A DNA stretch of 64,000 nucleotides, from contig NZ_JBHSGI010000002.1 in the NCBI RefSeq assembly GCF_042654245.1, positions 248,001 to 312,000 of the forward strand. The letters are read 5' to 3'. The notes below the pieces were generated by a model. That model did not search any database and was not told where the DNA came from. It was given only the letters and a program-made list of their open reading frames with translations. A program made the position numbers and the translations under genes. This DNA comes from Seohaeicola_A nanhaiensis. GTDB taxonomy: Bacteria; Pseudomonadota; Alphaproteobacteria; Rhodobacterales; Rhodobacteraceae. Every line of letters starts with the position of its first letter. Position 1 is the stretch's first letter. This document shows, one piece after another, positions 25,701 through 33,770 of the stretch.

Positions 25701-25908
25701 CGGCGGGGGCAGCCCGACGGACGAGGTGATGAACTCGGCCCTGCGCTATCGCGTGCAGGCGCCCTTTGTGGACAGCCTGCTGAAGGACATCGGCGTCGAC
25801 GGCAGCAACATCGCCCGCTCGGACATCTTCCGTAACGCCAGTGACATGACCCGTGCCGCCAGCGAAGCCGCCCGCGCCAAACCCGCACCCAAGAAGGACG
25901 ACAACTGA
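22726..25908 (+). CDS. Giant flotillin-like (SPFH/band 7) protein with hendecad coiled coil
   Basis: 1060 aa. One N-terminal membrane helix (about residues 8-30) and an SPFH/band-7 domain (about 35-200) are followed by a charged Ala/Glu/Arg/Ile-rich helix from about 205 to 900. From residue 291 this helix breaks into units starting (I/V)EKARIA and ending EAEIASREA, whose lengths are 44, 33, 44, 44, 44, 44, 33, 44, 44, 44, 44 and 55 residues, all multiples of 11, as expected for an 11-residue (hendecad) coiled coil. The C-terminus is non-repetitive. E. coli YqiK, the nearest type, is about half as long. Scaffolding of the locus enzymes at the membrane is inference. Confidence 0.88.
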   Translation: MTGELIGQMILWLIMAVIVIFILYWVMNWLYRRSTKEIAFVRTGFLGEKVVIDGGAFVWPIIHDITPVSMNSMDLHVSREKDNALITKDRMRVDIEATFYVRVAQTREGVTLAAATLGRRTLEPERIHQLLSGKFVSALRSAAAEMRMEELHEQRGEYVRRVIEMAQQGLDKNGLELESVAILDIDQTDIAYFNPSNRFDAEGLTSVIEAIEARRKLRNDIEQDTMLQIRTRNLEAEKQSLDIERESESARLEQEREIEFRRAQQRAVLARERSEREKEAEQATLLSREAIETARISNEEQIAEARIASERRIRQQEIERQQVIDAAEIASREAIEKARITQDRVLTEARIQTTRDTEAADIAAKEAIEKARIAQERVLTQARIAKDLETQSSEIDRKKTVDEAEISAREVIEKAKIAQQKQITEARIALERSTREQEIARNLAIEEAEIAAREAADKLRIAQEQTISAERIASDKATRALEIERKKALEEAEIASMQATEAAKIAREKTLAAERIASEQATRALEIERRKTLDEAEIAATESVARERIAQEERVRSLEIARNEAIDQAEIASREAVDKVRIATEARLAVERIENEERTKERDVAREAAIAHAETAKQEAVEAKRIAKEKKLAAERIAYEQDMREREIARNRAVDVANASAQEAVNAARIAEQMKTRAAELARDAEIRTREIEQQQIVEGAEIDSRRALDAQRIEREAETTAEKIARDQRIRDLEIARNKALDAAQIAADEAIEAARVAKQKTVDAEKILADQDLDAKRLERKKHLEQLEIARVQALREAEIASQEEVERARIASERGLDDARIGHQTERRRLEIARERAVEEAAMEKAIAIYQKSLDESAAAVEAENARARANEAIERAKTASEQEIANRAKSVGVTAAELEAERKRIAAEAEKVRAAVEAEAHRLINEAENVLTDGARASLFKRKMLEHVEGIVAASAKPLEKINDIRIMQLGGSGTQGLDWANGAPNGGGGGSPTDEVMNSALRYRVQAPFVDSLLKDIGVDGSNIARSDIFRNASDMTRAASEAARAKPAPKKDDN

Positions 25909-26345
25909 TGGCCCGCGTCTTCGTCTCCTCCGTCATCAACGCCGAGGCGAGCGCCGTGTGGGATCGCATCCGCGACTTCAACGCCATGCCCCGCTGGCAC
26001 CCGCGCATCCGCGACAGCCGGATCGAGGACGCGCTGCCCGGCGACAAGATCGGCTGCATCCGCAACTTCCACCTGCAAAGCGGCGAAACCATCCGCGAAA
26101 AGCTGGTCGGGATGTCGGACTATGACCTGTTCTTCTCCTACACCATGCTGGAAGGACCGATGCCGCTCTGGGACTATATGGCGACTCTGCGCCTGACCCC
26201 GATCACCGACGGCAATCGCACCTTCGCCGAGTGGTCCGCAGAGTTCGAATGCGATCCCAAGGACGAGGCCGGACTGGTCGAGGGCATCGGCACCAACGTC
26301 TTTCAGGGCGGCTTCGACGCGCTCAAGCGCCATTTCGGGGGCTGA
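25908..26345 (+). CDS. SRPBCC-family protein (first copy)
   Basis: 145-aa Bet v 1/START-like (SRPBCC) protein: RVFVSSVINAEASAVWDRIRDFNAMPRWHP is the typical first strand-helix region, and the end FQGGFDALKRHFG is the long C-terminal helix that closes the cavity. Related CoxG proteins accompany molybdenum hydroxylases and may bind ligand or the membrane. It overlaps the flotillin stop by one base. The next gene encodes a clear paralogue, so the pair arose by tandem duplication. Confidence 0.85.
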   Translation: MARVFVSSVINAEASAVWDRIRDFNAMPRWHPRIRDSRIEDALPGDKIGCIRNFHLQSGETIREKLVGMSDYDLFFSYTMLEGPMPLWDYMATLRLTPITDGNRTFAEWSAEFECDPKDEAGLVEGIGTNVFQGGFDALKRHFGG

Positions 26346-26347
26346 GC

Positions 26348-26800
26348 ATGGTCGCGCTGGTCAAAAGCACCGTGATGGAGGCGCCTATCGAGGCGGTCTG
26401 GGAGGTGCTGCGCGATTTCAACGGTCACGATCGTTGGCATCCGGCCGTCGAGACCAGCGCGATCGAACGCGGGCTTCCTTCCGACAAGATCGGCTGCGTC
26501 CGCCGTTTCAAGCTGGCCGACGGATCCGAGCTGCGCGAGCAGCTGCTGACGCTTTCGGACGCCGAAACGGCCTTCGCCTATTGCCTGCTCGATACGCCGA
26601 TCCCGCTTTGCAACTACGTCGCCCATGTCCGCCTGATCCCGGTGACGGACGAGGATCACACCTTCTGGCATTGGTCCTGCCGCTTCGATCCGCCGCCCGA
26701 ACGGCGCGACGAGCTGGTCAACATGGTCGGCACCAACATCTACGACGCCGGGTTCGCCGCCGTTCGCGCGCATCTGGGGCTGGAGGCGCGTCATGCTTAG
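26348..26800 (+). CDS. SRPBCC-family protein (second copy)
   Basis: 150-aa paralogue of the preceding protein, sharing the SDKIGCVRRFKLADG and GTNIYDAGFAAVRAHLG regions with GDKIGCIRNFHLQSG and GTNVFQGGFDALKRHFG. The ATG at 26348 lies 2 nt after the previous stop. Two slightly different hydrophobic cavities might serve as ligand carriers for successive intermediates, or as CoxG-like anchors for the Mo-enzyme; neither can be told from sequence. It overlaps the flavin subunit gene by 8 nt. Confidence 0.85.
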   Translation: MVALVKSTVMEAPIEAVWEVLRDFNGHDRWHPAVETSAIERGLPSDKIGCVRRFKLADGSELREQLLTLSDAETAFAYCLLDTPIPLCNYVAHVRLIPVTDEDHTFWHWSCRFDPPPERRDELVNMVGTNIYDAGFAAVRAHLGLEARHA

Positions 26801-27575
26801 CGTTGAGACCTACCCGACCCTGGTCGAGGCGTCGCAGGCGATGACCGACCGGTCCCGGTTCCTTGCCGGGGGCACGCTGGTCATGCGGGCGGTGAATTAT
26901 GGCGACCAGAGCTTTGACCGGATCGTGCGCGCGCGGCAGGTGGACCGCGACATCCGCGCCGAAAGCGGCGGCCTGCGCATCGAGGCGGGGGCGACGATGG
27001 CCGACGTGCTCGCCTCGCGCGATGCCGCCCTGCTGCATGTCGTCGCCGCCCGCATCGGCGGCCCGGCGGTGCGCAACATGGCGACCGTGGGCGGCAACCT
27101 CTTCGCACCAAACCCCTATGGCGAGTTCACCACTGCCCTGCTGGCGCTCGATGCGCAGGTTATCGGGGTCAATGGCCAGGCGACGCCCATCGAAAGCTTC
27201 CTCTCGGGGCGCGCGCACCATCGCGGACTGATCGCCGCCGTCACCGTTCCGCGCATCACCGAGGGGGACTTCCGGTTTCTCAAGGTCACGCGGATCAAGC
27301 CCAAGGGAGTCGCCATCATGACGCTGGCCGCGCATCTGCGCCGGGGCGATACCCGCCTCGCCTTCGGCAACATGGGGCCGACGCCACTGCGCGCGAAATC
27401 CGCCGAACGCGCGCTGAACAACGCCACGCTCGATGAACGCGGCATCGCGCAGGCGCTCGAGGTCTGTTGCCAGGATCTCCAGCCCGGCGACGACGCCCTC
27501 GCTTCGACGTGGTACCGCCGCGAGGTGGCGCCCGTGCATCTGAAACGCCTGCTTCTGAACGGAGGGCGCCGCTGA
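26793..27575 (+). CDS. Molybdenum hydroxylase FAD-binding subunit
   Basis: 260-aa CoxM/NdhF-type flavin subunit of the xanthine dehydrogenase family. FAD-contact motifs RFLAGGTLVMRAVN (about residues 22-35) and ATVGGNLFAPNPYGEF (about 91-106) are present. It passes electrons from the FeS subunit to an acceptor. Gene order here is FAD, FeS, Mo; overlaps on both sides imply equimolar synthesis. Slightly short for the family (usually 270-290 aa), with a compact C-terminal domain. Confidence 0.9.
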   Translation: MLSVETYPTLVEASQAMTDRSRFLAGGTLVMRAVNYGDQSFDRIVRARQVDRDIRAESGGLRIEAGATMADVLASRDAALLHVVAARIGGPAVRNMATVGGNLFAPNPYGEFTTALLALDAQVIGVNGQATPIESFLSGRAHHRGLIAAVTVPRITEGDFRFLKVTRIKPKGVAIMTLAAHLRRGDTRLAFGNMGPTPLRAKSAERALNNATLDERGIAQALEVCCQDLQPGDDALASTWYRREVAPVHLKRLLLNGGRR

Positions 27576-28057
27576 TGCCCAAGACCCCGCTCACCTTCAC
27601 CCTGAACGATGGCGAGGTCGCGGTCTTCGTCGACCCCGGCGCGGCGCTGATCGACGTGCTGCGGCGGGGCATCGGCGACCTGACGCCCAAGCAGGGCTGC
27701 GCCCAGGGCACCTGTGGCGCCTGCACCGTGCTGATCGACGGCAAGCCACACCTGTCCTGCCTGACGCTGGCCGAAACTGTCGAGGGACGCCGCATCGATA
27801 CCACCGCCGGGCTGGCGGGCGGGCCGAACCTGCACCCGCTGCAGAAGGCCTTCATGGAAGGCTTTTCCGCGCAATGCGGCTTCTGCACCTCGGGGATGCT
27901 GATGGCGTCGAAGGCCCTGCTGGAACGCGTGCCGAACCCCAGCCGCGACGAGGTGATCGAGGCGATCTCGGGCAATCTCTGCCGCTGCACCGGATATGAA
28001 CCCATCGTGGACGCGATCCTGTCCGCCGCCGCGCAGATGCAGGGGGCCGCAAGATGA
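27575..28057 (+). CDS. Molybdenum hydroxylase [2Fe-2S] subunit
   Basis: 160-aa CoxS/NdhS-type protein. The plant-ferredoxin-like cluster motif is GCAQGTCGACTVLIDGKPHLSC and the second, helical cluster motif is CGFCTSGM with CRCTGY near the C-terminus, giving all eight cysteines. It transfers electrons from the Mo site to FAD. The ATG at 27575 overlaps the FAD-subunit stop (TGATG), and its stop overlaps the Mo-subunit start. Confidence 0.95.
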   Translation: MPKTPLTFTLNDGEVAVFVDPGAALIDVLRRGIGDLTPKQGCAQGTCGACTVLIDGKPHLSCLTLAETVEGRRIDTTAGLAGGPNLHPLQKAFMEGFSAQCGFCTSGMLMASKALLERVPNPSRDEVIEAISGNLCRCTGYEPIVDAILSAAAQMQGAAR

Positions 28058-29883
28058 CCAGCATCGAATTCCGCAAGGATCTCTTCGCCGACGAACGCGA
28101 CGACACGCTGAAGGAGATCGGCAAGCCGACGATCCGGCAGGACATTCTTGGGCATGTGACCGGGCGCACCGCCTTCTATGACGACCATCTGTTCGACGGT
28201 CTGTTGCACATGCGCGCCGTCCGTTCGCCCCACCACCACGCCGAGATCCGGCGCATCGACACCTCGGCGGCGGAAAAGATGCCCGGCGTGCGCCGCGTGG
28301 TGACGGCCAAGGACGTGCCGAACAACCTCAACACGCTCTTGTCGCTGATCAATTTCGGGCGCGACGACGAACCGCTCTGCGCGCACGACAAGGTGCGCTA
28401 CAAGGGCGAGACGGTGGCCTGGGTGATCGCCGACACCGAACGGCAGGCGCGCGATGCCTGCGCGGCGGTGCGGGTGGATTACTCGGTTCTGCCCCATGTT
28501 CTGGACGTGGAAGAGGCGCTCAAACCCGACGCACCGGTCGTCAATCACGTCTACCCCAACAACACCTTCGACTACCACGACCGCTACGATCACCAGAAGC
28601 TGCGCTTCGGCGACGTGAACGCGGCCTTTGCCCGCGCCGACCATATCGTCGAGGCCGAATACCAGATGTCCCCGATCGAGCAGGCCCCGATCGAGACCTG
28701 CGGCGCCATCGCCGCGCCCGAGACGAACGACCGCTACGTCTGCCACACCAACACGCAGGCACTGTTCTTCTCGCTCGGCACCACGGCGAAGCTGCTGAAC
28801 ATCGCCTCCTCCCGCCTCCACTTCATCGGCGGCACTGCCGGGGGCGGCTTCGGCGGCAAGGTCGACTCCATCGTCGAGCCGACCGCCGTGCTGGGCGCGA
28901 TCCTCACCGGACGCCCGGTCCGCTTCGCCTGGGACCGCGCCGAGGAAATGCAGGTTGGCGCACCGCGCGGGGGCGAGCGCTGGCGCATCAAGGACGGCGT
29001 GATGCGCGACGGCCGTATCATAGCGCGCGAGTTCTCGGGGTTCTTCGACAGCGGCGCCTACATGCGTCTGTCTCCTTACGCGATCATCAAGGCCACCGGG
29101 CACATCCCCGGCCCCTACACGATCCCCAACGTCGCCTCGAACGTCTATTGCTGCGTGACGAACCGCACCCCCGCGACGGCCATGCGCGGCTTTGGCATCA
29201 CGGCGGTGGACTTCGCCATCGAATGCCACATGGACCGCGTGGCCGAGGTGGTGGGCATGGACCCGATCGAGCTGCGAATCCTCAACGCCTACCGCGACGG
29301 CGACATGAAGGCGCACCGCCGCACCGCCAAGAACACAGCGCTCATCGAATGCTGCCAGGTGGCGGCCGACAAGGCGAACTGGCCGATTTCGCAGGACGCG
29401 CGCGCGCAGTCCTCGCTCCGCGGCGGCGGCGGCGAGCGCGCCCAGATCCCCGAGACCGCCACCGACACCGAAGGCCGGATCGGCGAACGGCGCGCCGGTC
29501 GCGTCGCAACGACCGCGCCCGCCAAGGGCACAGGTCGCCTGCCGGCCGGCACCCATGGCCAGGCGGTTGTCGGCGTCCCGGTCCAGAATCCCGACATGCA
29601 GATCGACGCCGACCGCATCGGCCACCGCATGGGTGCAAAATCCACGCCAGCCCCCGCCCCGGCGCCGCCACCCCGCGCACCCACAGCGCCGACGCCGCCC
29701 GCCGTCCATCAGCCGACGCCCCCAGCCGCCTATCAACCGGCCCCGCCGGCGCAGCCAGCCCCGCCGTCCCAACCTGCGCCCCCCGCGGCGACGCCCGAAC
29801 CCTATGCCCCGGCGCAACCCTTCTCGCGGGGCACCAAACGCCCCGGCACGTCCCCCTTCACATCCGGCTTCCGGAGGCGCTGA
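28054..29883 (+). CDS. Molybdenum hydroxylase large subunit, N-terminal half with proline-rich tail
   Basis: 609 aa. Residues 1-about 450 are the first part of a xanthine dehydrogenase-family Mo subunit: an aldehyde oxidase a/b hammerhead region, then the cofactor motif FIGGTAGGGFGGK (257-269) and AMRGFG (376-381). The homologous sequence ends near ANWPISQDARAQSS. A tail of about 155 residues follows, with a Pro/Ala/Gln-rich stretch at about 531-589 and a basic end. The second half of the large subunit is a separate protein starting at 29883 on the overlapping TGATG. The AMRGFG loop lacks the AYxCSFR sequence of true CO dehydrogenase, so CO is not the likely substrate. Confidence 0.9.
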   Translation: MTSIEFRKDLFADERDDTLKEIGKPTIRQDILGHVTGRTAFYDDHLFDGLLHMRAVRSPHHHAEIRRIDTSAAEKMPGVRRVVTAKDVPNNLNTLLSLINFGRDDEPLCAHDKVRYKGETVAWVIADTERQARDACAAVRVDYSVLPHVLDVEEALKPDAPVVNHVYPNNTFDYHDRYDHQKLRFGDVNAAFARADHIVEAEYQMSPIEQAPIETCGAIAAPETNDRYVCHTNTQALFFSLGTTAKLLNIASSRLHFIGGTAGGGFGGKVDSIVEPTAVLGAILTGRPVRFAWDRAEEMQVGAPRGGERWRIKDGVMRDGRIIAREFSGFFDSGAYMRLSPYAIIKATGHIPGPYTIPNVASNVYCCVTNRTPATAMRGFGITAVDFAIECHMDRVAEVVGMDPIELRILNAYRDGDMKAHRRTAKNTALIECCQVAADKANWPISQDARAQSSLRGGGGERAQIPETATDTEGRIGERRAGRVATTAPAKGTGRLPAGTHGQAVVGVPVQNPDMQIDADRIGHRMGAKSTPAPAPAPPPRAPTAPTPPAVHQPTPPAAYQPAPPAQPAPPSQPAPPAATPEPYAPAQPFSRGTKRPGTSPFTSGFRRR

Positions 29884-30905
29884 TGACCATCCACAAGGGC
29901 CGCGGCTTTGCCTGCATCAATTACCCCATCGGCATGAATCTGGGCGGCGATCCCTCCCAGGCGCTGGTGCACTCCACGCCGGACGGCAAGTTCATGGTGG
30001 CGCTCTCGGCCATCGACCTCGGCCAGGGCATGAAGTCGGTCACCCGACAGATTGCGGCCGAAACCATCGGCGTGCCGGTCGAGGATGTCTACGTCGACAC
30101 CGCCGACAGCGACACCGGCCCGCACGACATGGGCAGCTTCGCTTCACGCGGCACCCACCGCGTCGGCAACGCCGTGATCCGCGCCGCGGCCGAGGCGCGC
30201 AAGCAGATGATGGAGGCGGCGGCGGAAGAGCTTGAGGTCAACGCCGCAGATCTCGACACCGACGGCAAGGGCAACATCCACGTCAAGGGTGCGCCGGGGC
30301 GGTCGATCACCGTGGCCGAAACCGCCATTGCCGCCCAGTTCAAGCAGGGCCGCACTCTCGCCGGGCGCGGCATATTCCTGATCCCGCCCTCCGAGGCCGA
30401 CGCCGACACCGGCGAGCAAACGCCCGTGACCTGCTTTGCCCATGCCGCGCTGGTGGTGGATGTCGAGGTCGATGATGAAACCGGCGATGTCGAGGTAACG
30501 GCCATCAACTCCGCATACGAGGTGGGCCGCGCCCTGAACCCCAAGCTGGTGGAACAGCAGCTCATCGGCGGGGCCTGGATGGGCGTCAGCCATGCCTTGT
30601 ATGAAACGACCGAACCCTACTACCCGGCGCGCGACCACCGGCCCGAGGACTTCAACACCTACCTCATGCCCGGCCCCGGCCAGATCGTGCCGCACCACAT
30701 CGCCGTGCTGGAACGCCCCGCAGAGGATGCGCCCTTCGGCGGCAAGGGCCCGGGCGAGATGTGCGCGAACCCGGTGCTGCCCGCCGTCGCCAACGCCGTC
30801 TACAACGCCGTCGGCGTGCGCTGCGACCGTCTTCCGATCACGCCGGAAAAGGTCCTTCGCGGAATCCGCGCGAACGGCGGCGCCAGGCCGAAGGGCCGCG
30901 CCTGA
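29883..30905 (+). CDS. Molybdenum hydroxylase large subunit, C-terminal half
   Basis: 340 aa equivalent to the C-terminal Mo-binding domains of the large subunit: GFACINYPIGMNLGGD, then AIDLGQGMKSVTRQIAAE, DTADSDTGPHDMGSFASRGT, and GGKGPGEMCANPVLPAVANAVYNAVG with the catalytic Glu in GEM. All Mo-cofactor and catalytic motifs missing from the preceding protein are here, so the two must assemble. Its ATG shares a base with the stop of the N-terminal half. Split Mo subunits are known, for example in the Eubacterium nicotinate dehydrogenase (NdhL/NdhM). Confidence 0.9.
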   Translation: MTIHKGRGFACINYPIGMNLGGDPSQALVHSTPDGKFMVALSAIDLGQGMKSVTRQIAAETIGVPVEDVYVDTADSDTGPHDMGSFASRGTHRVGNAVIRAAAEARKQMMEAAAEELEVNAADLDTDGKGNIHVKGAPGRSITVAETAIAAQFKQGRTLAGRGIFLIPPSEADADTGEQTPVTCFAHAALVVDVEVDDETGDVEVTAINSAYEVGRALNPKLVEQQLIGGAWMGVSHALYETTEPYYPARDHRPEDFNTYLMPGPGQIVPHHIAVLERPAEDAPFGGKGPGEMCANPVLPAVANAVYNAVGVRCDRLPITPEKVLRGIRANGGARPKGRA

Positions 30906-31786
30906 TGGTTGTCCGCCCGGTCATTGCCGGCATGAAGGACCCGCCCGCGCTGCAGCGCGCGCTGGTCGATGCGCAATACCTGGCAGATGACGCGCTGGCC
31001 ACGGCGGCCTATCTCGCACTGGCTCTGGGCAAACCCCTGCTGCTGGAAGGCGCGCCGGGCGTGGGCAAGACCGAGGCGGCGAAAGCCTTGGGCGGCGTGC
31101 TGGGGCGGCAGGTGATCCGCCTGCAATGCTTCGAGGGCATCGACGCGGGCGCGGCGCTGTACGAATGGAACTATCCCCGGCAGATGCTGGCGATCCGGCA
31201 GGCGGGCGAGGACTACGTGAACCTCTACGCCGAGGATTTCCTTCTGGAGCGCCCGTTGTTGCAGGCGCTCCGCAACCCGAAGGACACGCTCCTTCTGATC
31301 GACGAGATCGACCGCGCCGACCATGAATTCGAGGCGTTTCTGCTCGAATTTCTGTCCGACTTCACCATCTCGATCCCTGAAACCGGCACCGTGCGCGCGA
31401 CGCAGGCCCCGGTCGTTGTCCTCACCTCGAACCGCACCCGCGACCTGCACGAGGCGCTGCGGCGGCGCTGCGTCTATCACTGGATCGACTACCCCGATCC
31501 CGCGCTTGAGGCGCGCATCGTGATGACCCGCGCCGGGACCGTCGCGCGGGCGACGGCCGAGTCGGTAGTGGCCTCGGTCGGGCTGCTGCGGGCCGAGCCG
31601 CTGGCGAAGCCGCCGGGCGTGGCCGAAACCGTCGAATGGGCCGAGGCGGCGACGCTGCTGAACGCCCAAGGAGCCCGCTGGCCCGAGGCGTTCCGCCGAT
31701 CCATCGGGGTGGCGATCAAGGATCACGACGACATGGCCTATCTCTCCGACCGCCTGTCGACCATCCTGCCGGGCGAGGCCGCATGA
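30905..31786 (+). CDS. MoxR/CoxD-type AAA+ ATPase
   Basis: 293-aa AAA+ ATPase: Walker A GAPGVGKTEAAKAL, Walker B TLLLIDEIDRADHEFEAFLLE, sensor 1 VVVLTSNRTRDLHEALRRRC. CoxD-type proteins mature the Mo site (sulfuration) of CO dehydrogenase-like enzymes together with the VWA protein CoxE, which is the next gene. Start at 30905, overlapping the Mo subunit stop; a longer frame upstream is only read-through of the preceding gene in another frame. Confidence 0.92.
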   Translation: MVVRPVIAGMKDPPALQRALVDAQYLADDALATAAYLALALGKPLLLEGAPGVGKTEAAKALGGVLGRQVIRLQCFEGIDAGAALYEWNYPRQMLAIRQAGEDYVNLYAEDFLLERPLLQALRNPKDTLLLIDEIDRADHEFEAFLLEFLSDFTISIPETGTVRATQAPVVVLTSNRTRDLHEALRRRCVYHWIDYPDPALEARIVMTRAGTVARATAESVVASVGLLRAEPLAKPPGVAETVEWAEAATLLNAQGARWPEAFRRSIGVAIKDHDDMAYLSDRLSTILPGEAA

Positions 31787-32880
31787 CCCCCCGCGCGCTG
31801 GCCCCCTTCCTGACTTTCGCGCAGGTGCTGCGCCGGGCAGGCTTTGCCGTCTCGCCCGACCAGACCACCGATTTCATCGCCGCCGTGGGGCTGCTGGGGC
31901 CCCGCGACATGACCGACATCCACCGCGCGGGCCGCGCGCTGTTTGCGATCCCGCCCGAACGTCAGGCGGAATACGACGCGCTGTTTCGCGCCGTCTTTCT
32001 CGGCCAGGTCATCCAGGCCCCTGTCTCGGGCGAGGACGACGACGAGACGCAGGCCCACGAGCCGGGGCAATCCACCGTCGACCTCGACGCCGCCGACGAC
32101 CAGACCGAGGTGGGGGCCGAGGCGACCGCCCTCGAACTGCTGTCGCAGCGCGCGCTGGCCCCCGACGACGCCAACGCCGCCCTGCTGCGCCTGCAGCGCG
32201 AGGCGCCGCGCGCCCTGCCGCGCCGCCTGTCCTATCGCTATCGCCGCGCCAACCGGGGCCGCCGCTTCGACCTGCGCCGCACCCTGCGCGAGGCGGCGAA
32301 ACGCGGTGGAGACGTGCGCGACCTCTTCCACGCGCAGCGCAAGACCCGGCAGCGCCGGATCCTTTTGCTGATCGATGTTTCCGGATCCATGAAAGAGCGG
32401 ACAGAGCCGATGCTTCGCCTCGCCCACGCCGTGGTGCAGGCCGCCGACCGGGCCGAGGTGTTCACGCTCGGCACCCGCCTGACCCGCATCACCGCGCCGC
32501 TGCGCCCCTCCGATGCCGCACAGGCGCTCGAACGCGCCGGCGCCGCAATCGCCGACATCGACGGCGGCACGCGGATCGGCGATGCCCTCCAAGCTTTCCT
32601 CAACGTGCCCCGCTTTTCGGCCTTCGCGCGGGGTGCCGCGGTTGTGGTGCTGTCGGACGGCCTCGAACGCGGCACGCCCGACGCCATGGTCGACGCCGTA
32701 GCGAAACTGAAACGCCGCGCCTGGCGGCTGGACTGGCTGTCGCCCTTGGCCGCCGACCCGGACTATCGACCCGCGACCGAGGGCCTGAAGGCCATCCTCC
32801 CCTTCCTCGACCACCTCGGCGACGGGGCCTCCACCGACGCCGTCATCGACCACATCCTGACCATGGCGAGGCGCGCATGA
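31783..32880 (+). CDS. CoxE-type von Willebrand factor A domain protein
   Basis: 365-aa VWA protein with the metal-ion-dependent adhesion site DVSGSMKER and the conserved RRRFDLRRTLREAAKRGGD-like region before it. The acidic middle (SGEDDDETQAHEP) is typical of CoxE. It works with the MoxR ATPase in maturing the Mo-hydroxylase. Start ATG at 31783 overlaps the ATPase stop and its stop overlaps the amidohydrolase start, continuing the coupled series. Confidence 0.92.
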   Translation: MTPRALAPFLTFAQVLRRAGFAVSPDQTTDFIAAVGLLGPRDMTDIHRAGRALFAIPPERQAEYDALFRAVFLGQVIQAPVSGEDDDETQAHEPGQSTVDLDAADDQTEVGAEATALELLSQRALAPDDANAALLRLQREAPRALPRRLSYRYRRANRGRRFDLRRTLREAAKRGGDVRDLFHAQRKTRQRRILLLIDVSGSMKERTEPMLRLAHAVVQAADRAEVFTLGTRLTRITAPLRPSDAAQALERAGAAIADIDGGTRIGDALQAFLNVPRFSAFARGAAVVVLSDGLERGTPDAMVDAVAKLKRRAWRLDWLSPLAADPDYRPATEGLKAILPFLDHLGDGASTDAVIDHILTMARRA

Positions 32881-33752
32881 TCGACGCACATCACCACATC
32901 TGGCGGCAGGCCGACCTGCCCTGGCTCAACGGCCCCGAGCAGCCGCGCATCTTCGGCCCCTACCGCGCCATAATGCGCGACTACAGCCTGGCGGAATTCG
33001 CCGCCGATATCGCCGGCACGGGCATCACGAAATCCGTCTACGTGCAGGCCAACTGGCCCACCGCGCGGTTCGAGGACGAAGTCGCCTGGGTGCAGGCCGA
33101 GGCCGACGCCCATGGTCTGATCGCGGGGATCGTCGGCTATGCCGATGTCACCGTGGACGACGTCCGCCCCCAGCTCGACCGCCTGCGCCCCTATCCCCTG
33201 ATGCGCGGGATCCGCCAACAGTTCCACTGGCACGAAAACTCTCTCTACCGCTTTGCCCAGGACCCGGACTTGTGCCGAAACCCGACCGTGCAACGCAACA
33301 TCGCCCGCCTGTCCGATTACGGCTGGAGCTTCGACCTCCAGGTCTTCCCCTCGCAGATGGCCGGCGCGGCGGAACTGGCGCGGGCCTGCCCCGACACGAC
33401 CTTCATCCTGCAACACGCGGGCATGAAGGAAGACACCAGCGCCCAGGGCCACAAACAATGGCAGGACGGCATGAGACGCCTTGCCGATCAGCCGAACGTG
33501 GTGACGAAGCTCTCCGCCTTCGGCACCTTCATCCACCGCAACGATCCGGCATTCATCGCGGACATGGTCCATGACACCGTGGACATCTTCACCGCCCAGC
33601 GCTGCCTCTACGGCTCGAACTTTCCCATCGAGAAGCTCTGGACCAGCTACACCCAGCTCTTCAACGCCTTCCGCGATGCCGCCAGCGGCCTCTCGGATCA
33701 GCAACAGCACGCCATCTTCAACGACACCGCAGCCCGCGTCTATCGGCTGTAA
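32877..33752 (+). CDS. Amidohydrolase-2 family hydrolase
   Basis: 291-aa TIM-barrel hydrolase of the PDC-lactonase/L-fuconolactonase type. The N-terminal metal motif is MIDAHHHIW; further pieces are MRGIRQQFHWHEN, FILQHAGMKED and GSNFPIEKLWTSY, where the last has Asn in place of the Asp often seen (SDxPxE/NxPxD variation occurs in the family). Likely hydrolyses a lactone or ring amide formed after hydroxylation by the Mo-enzyme; the exact substrate is unknown. It overlaps the VWA gene by 4 nt. Confidence 0.85.
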   Translation: MIDAHHHIWRQADLPWLNGPEQPRIFGPYRAIMRDYSLAEFAADIAGTGITKSVYVQANWPTARFEDEVAWVQAEADAHGLIAGIVGYADVTVDDVRPQLDRLRPYPLMRGIRQQFHWHENSLYRFAQDPDLCRNPTVQRNIARLSDYGWSFDLQVFPSQMAGAAELARACPDTTFILQHAGMKEDTSAQGHKQWQDGMRRLADQPNVVTKLSAFGTFIHRNDPAFIADMVHDTVDIFTAQRCLYGSNFPIEKLWTSYTQLFNAFRDAASGLSDQQQHAIFNDTAARVYRL

Positions 33753-33770
33753 AGAAAGGGAGGACCCGAC

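Noticed and set aside
22726..25908. DNA repeat array or CRISPR in the flotillin gene
   Set aside because: The recurring GAG ATC GC-type words arise from the protein hendecads; units diverge at the DNA level and have no spacer-repeat structure.
26793..32880. Aerobic CO dehydrogenase (cox) operon
   Set aside because: Gene content and CoxD/CoxE/CoxG-like neighbours resemble cox, but the active-site loop reads AMRGFG, not the AYxCSFR of CO dehydrogenase, and the large subunit is split. It is another member of the Mo-hydroxylase family.
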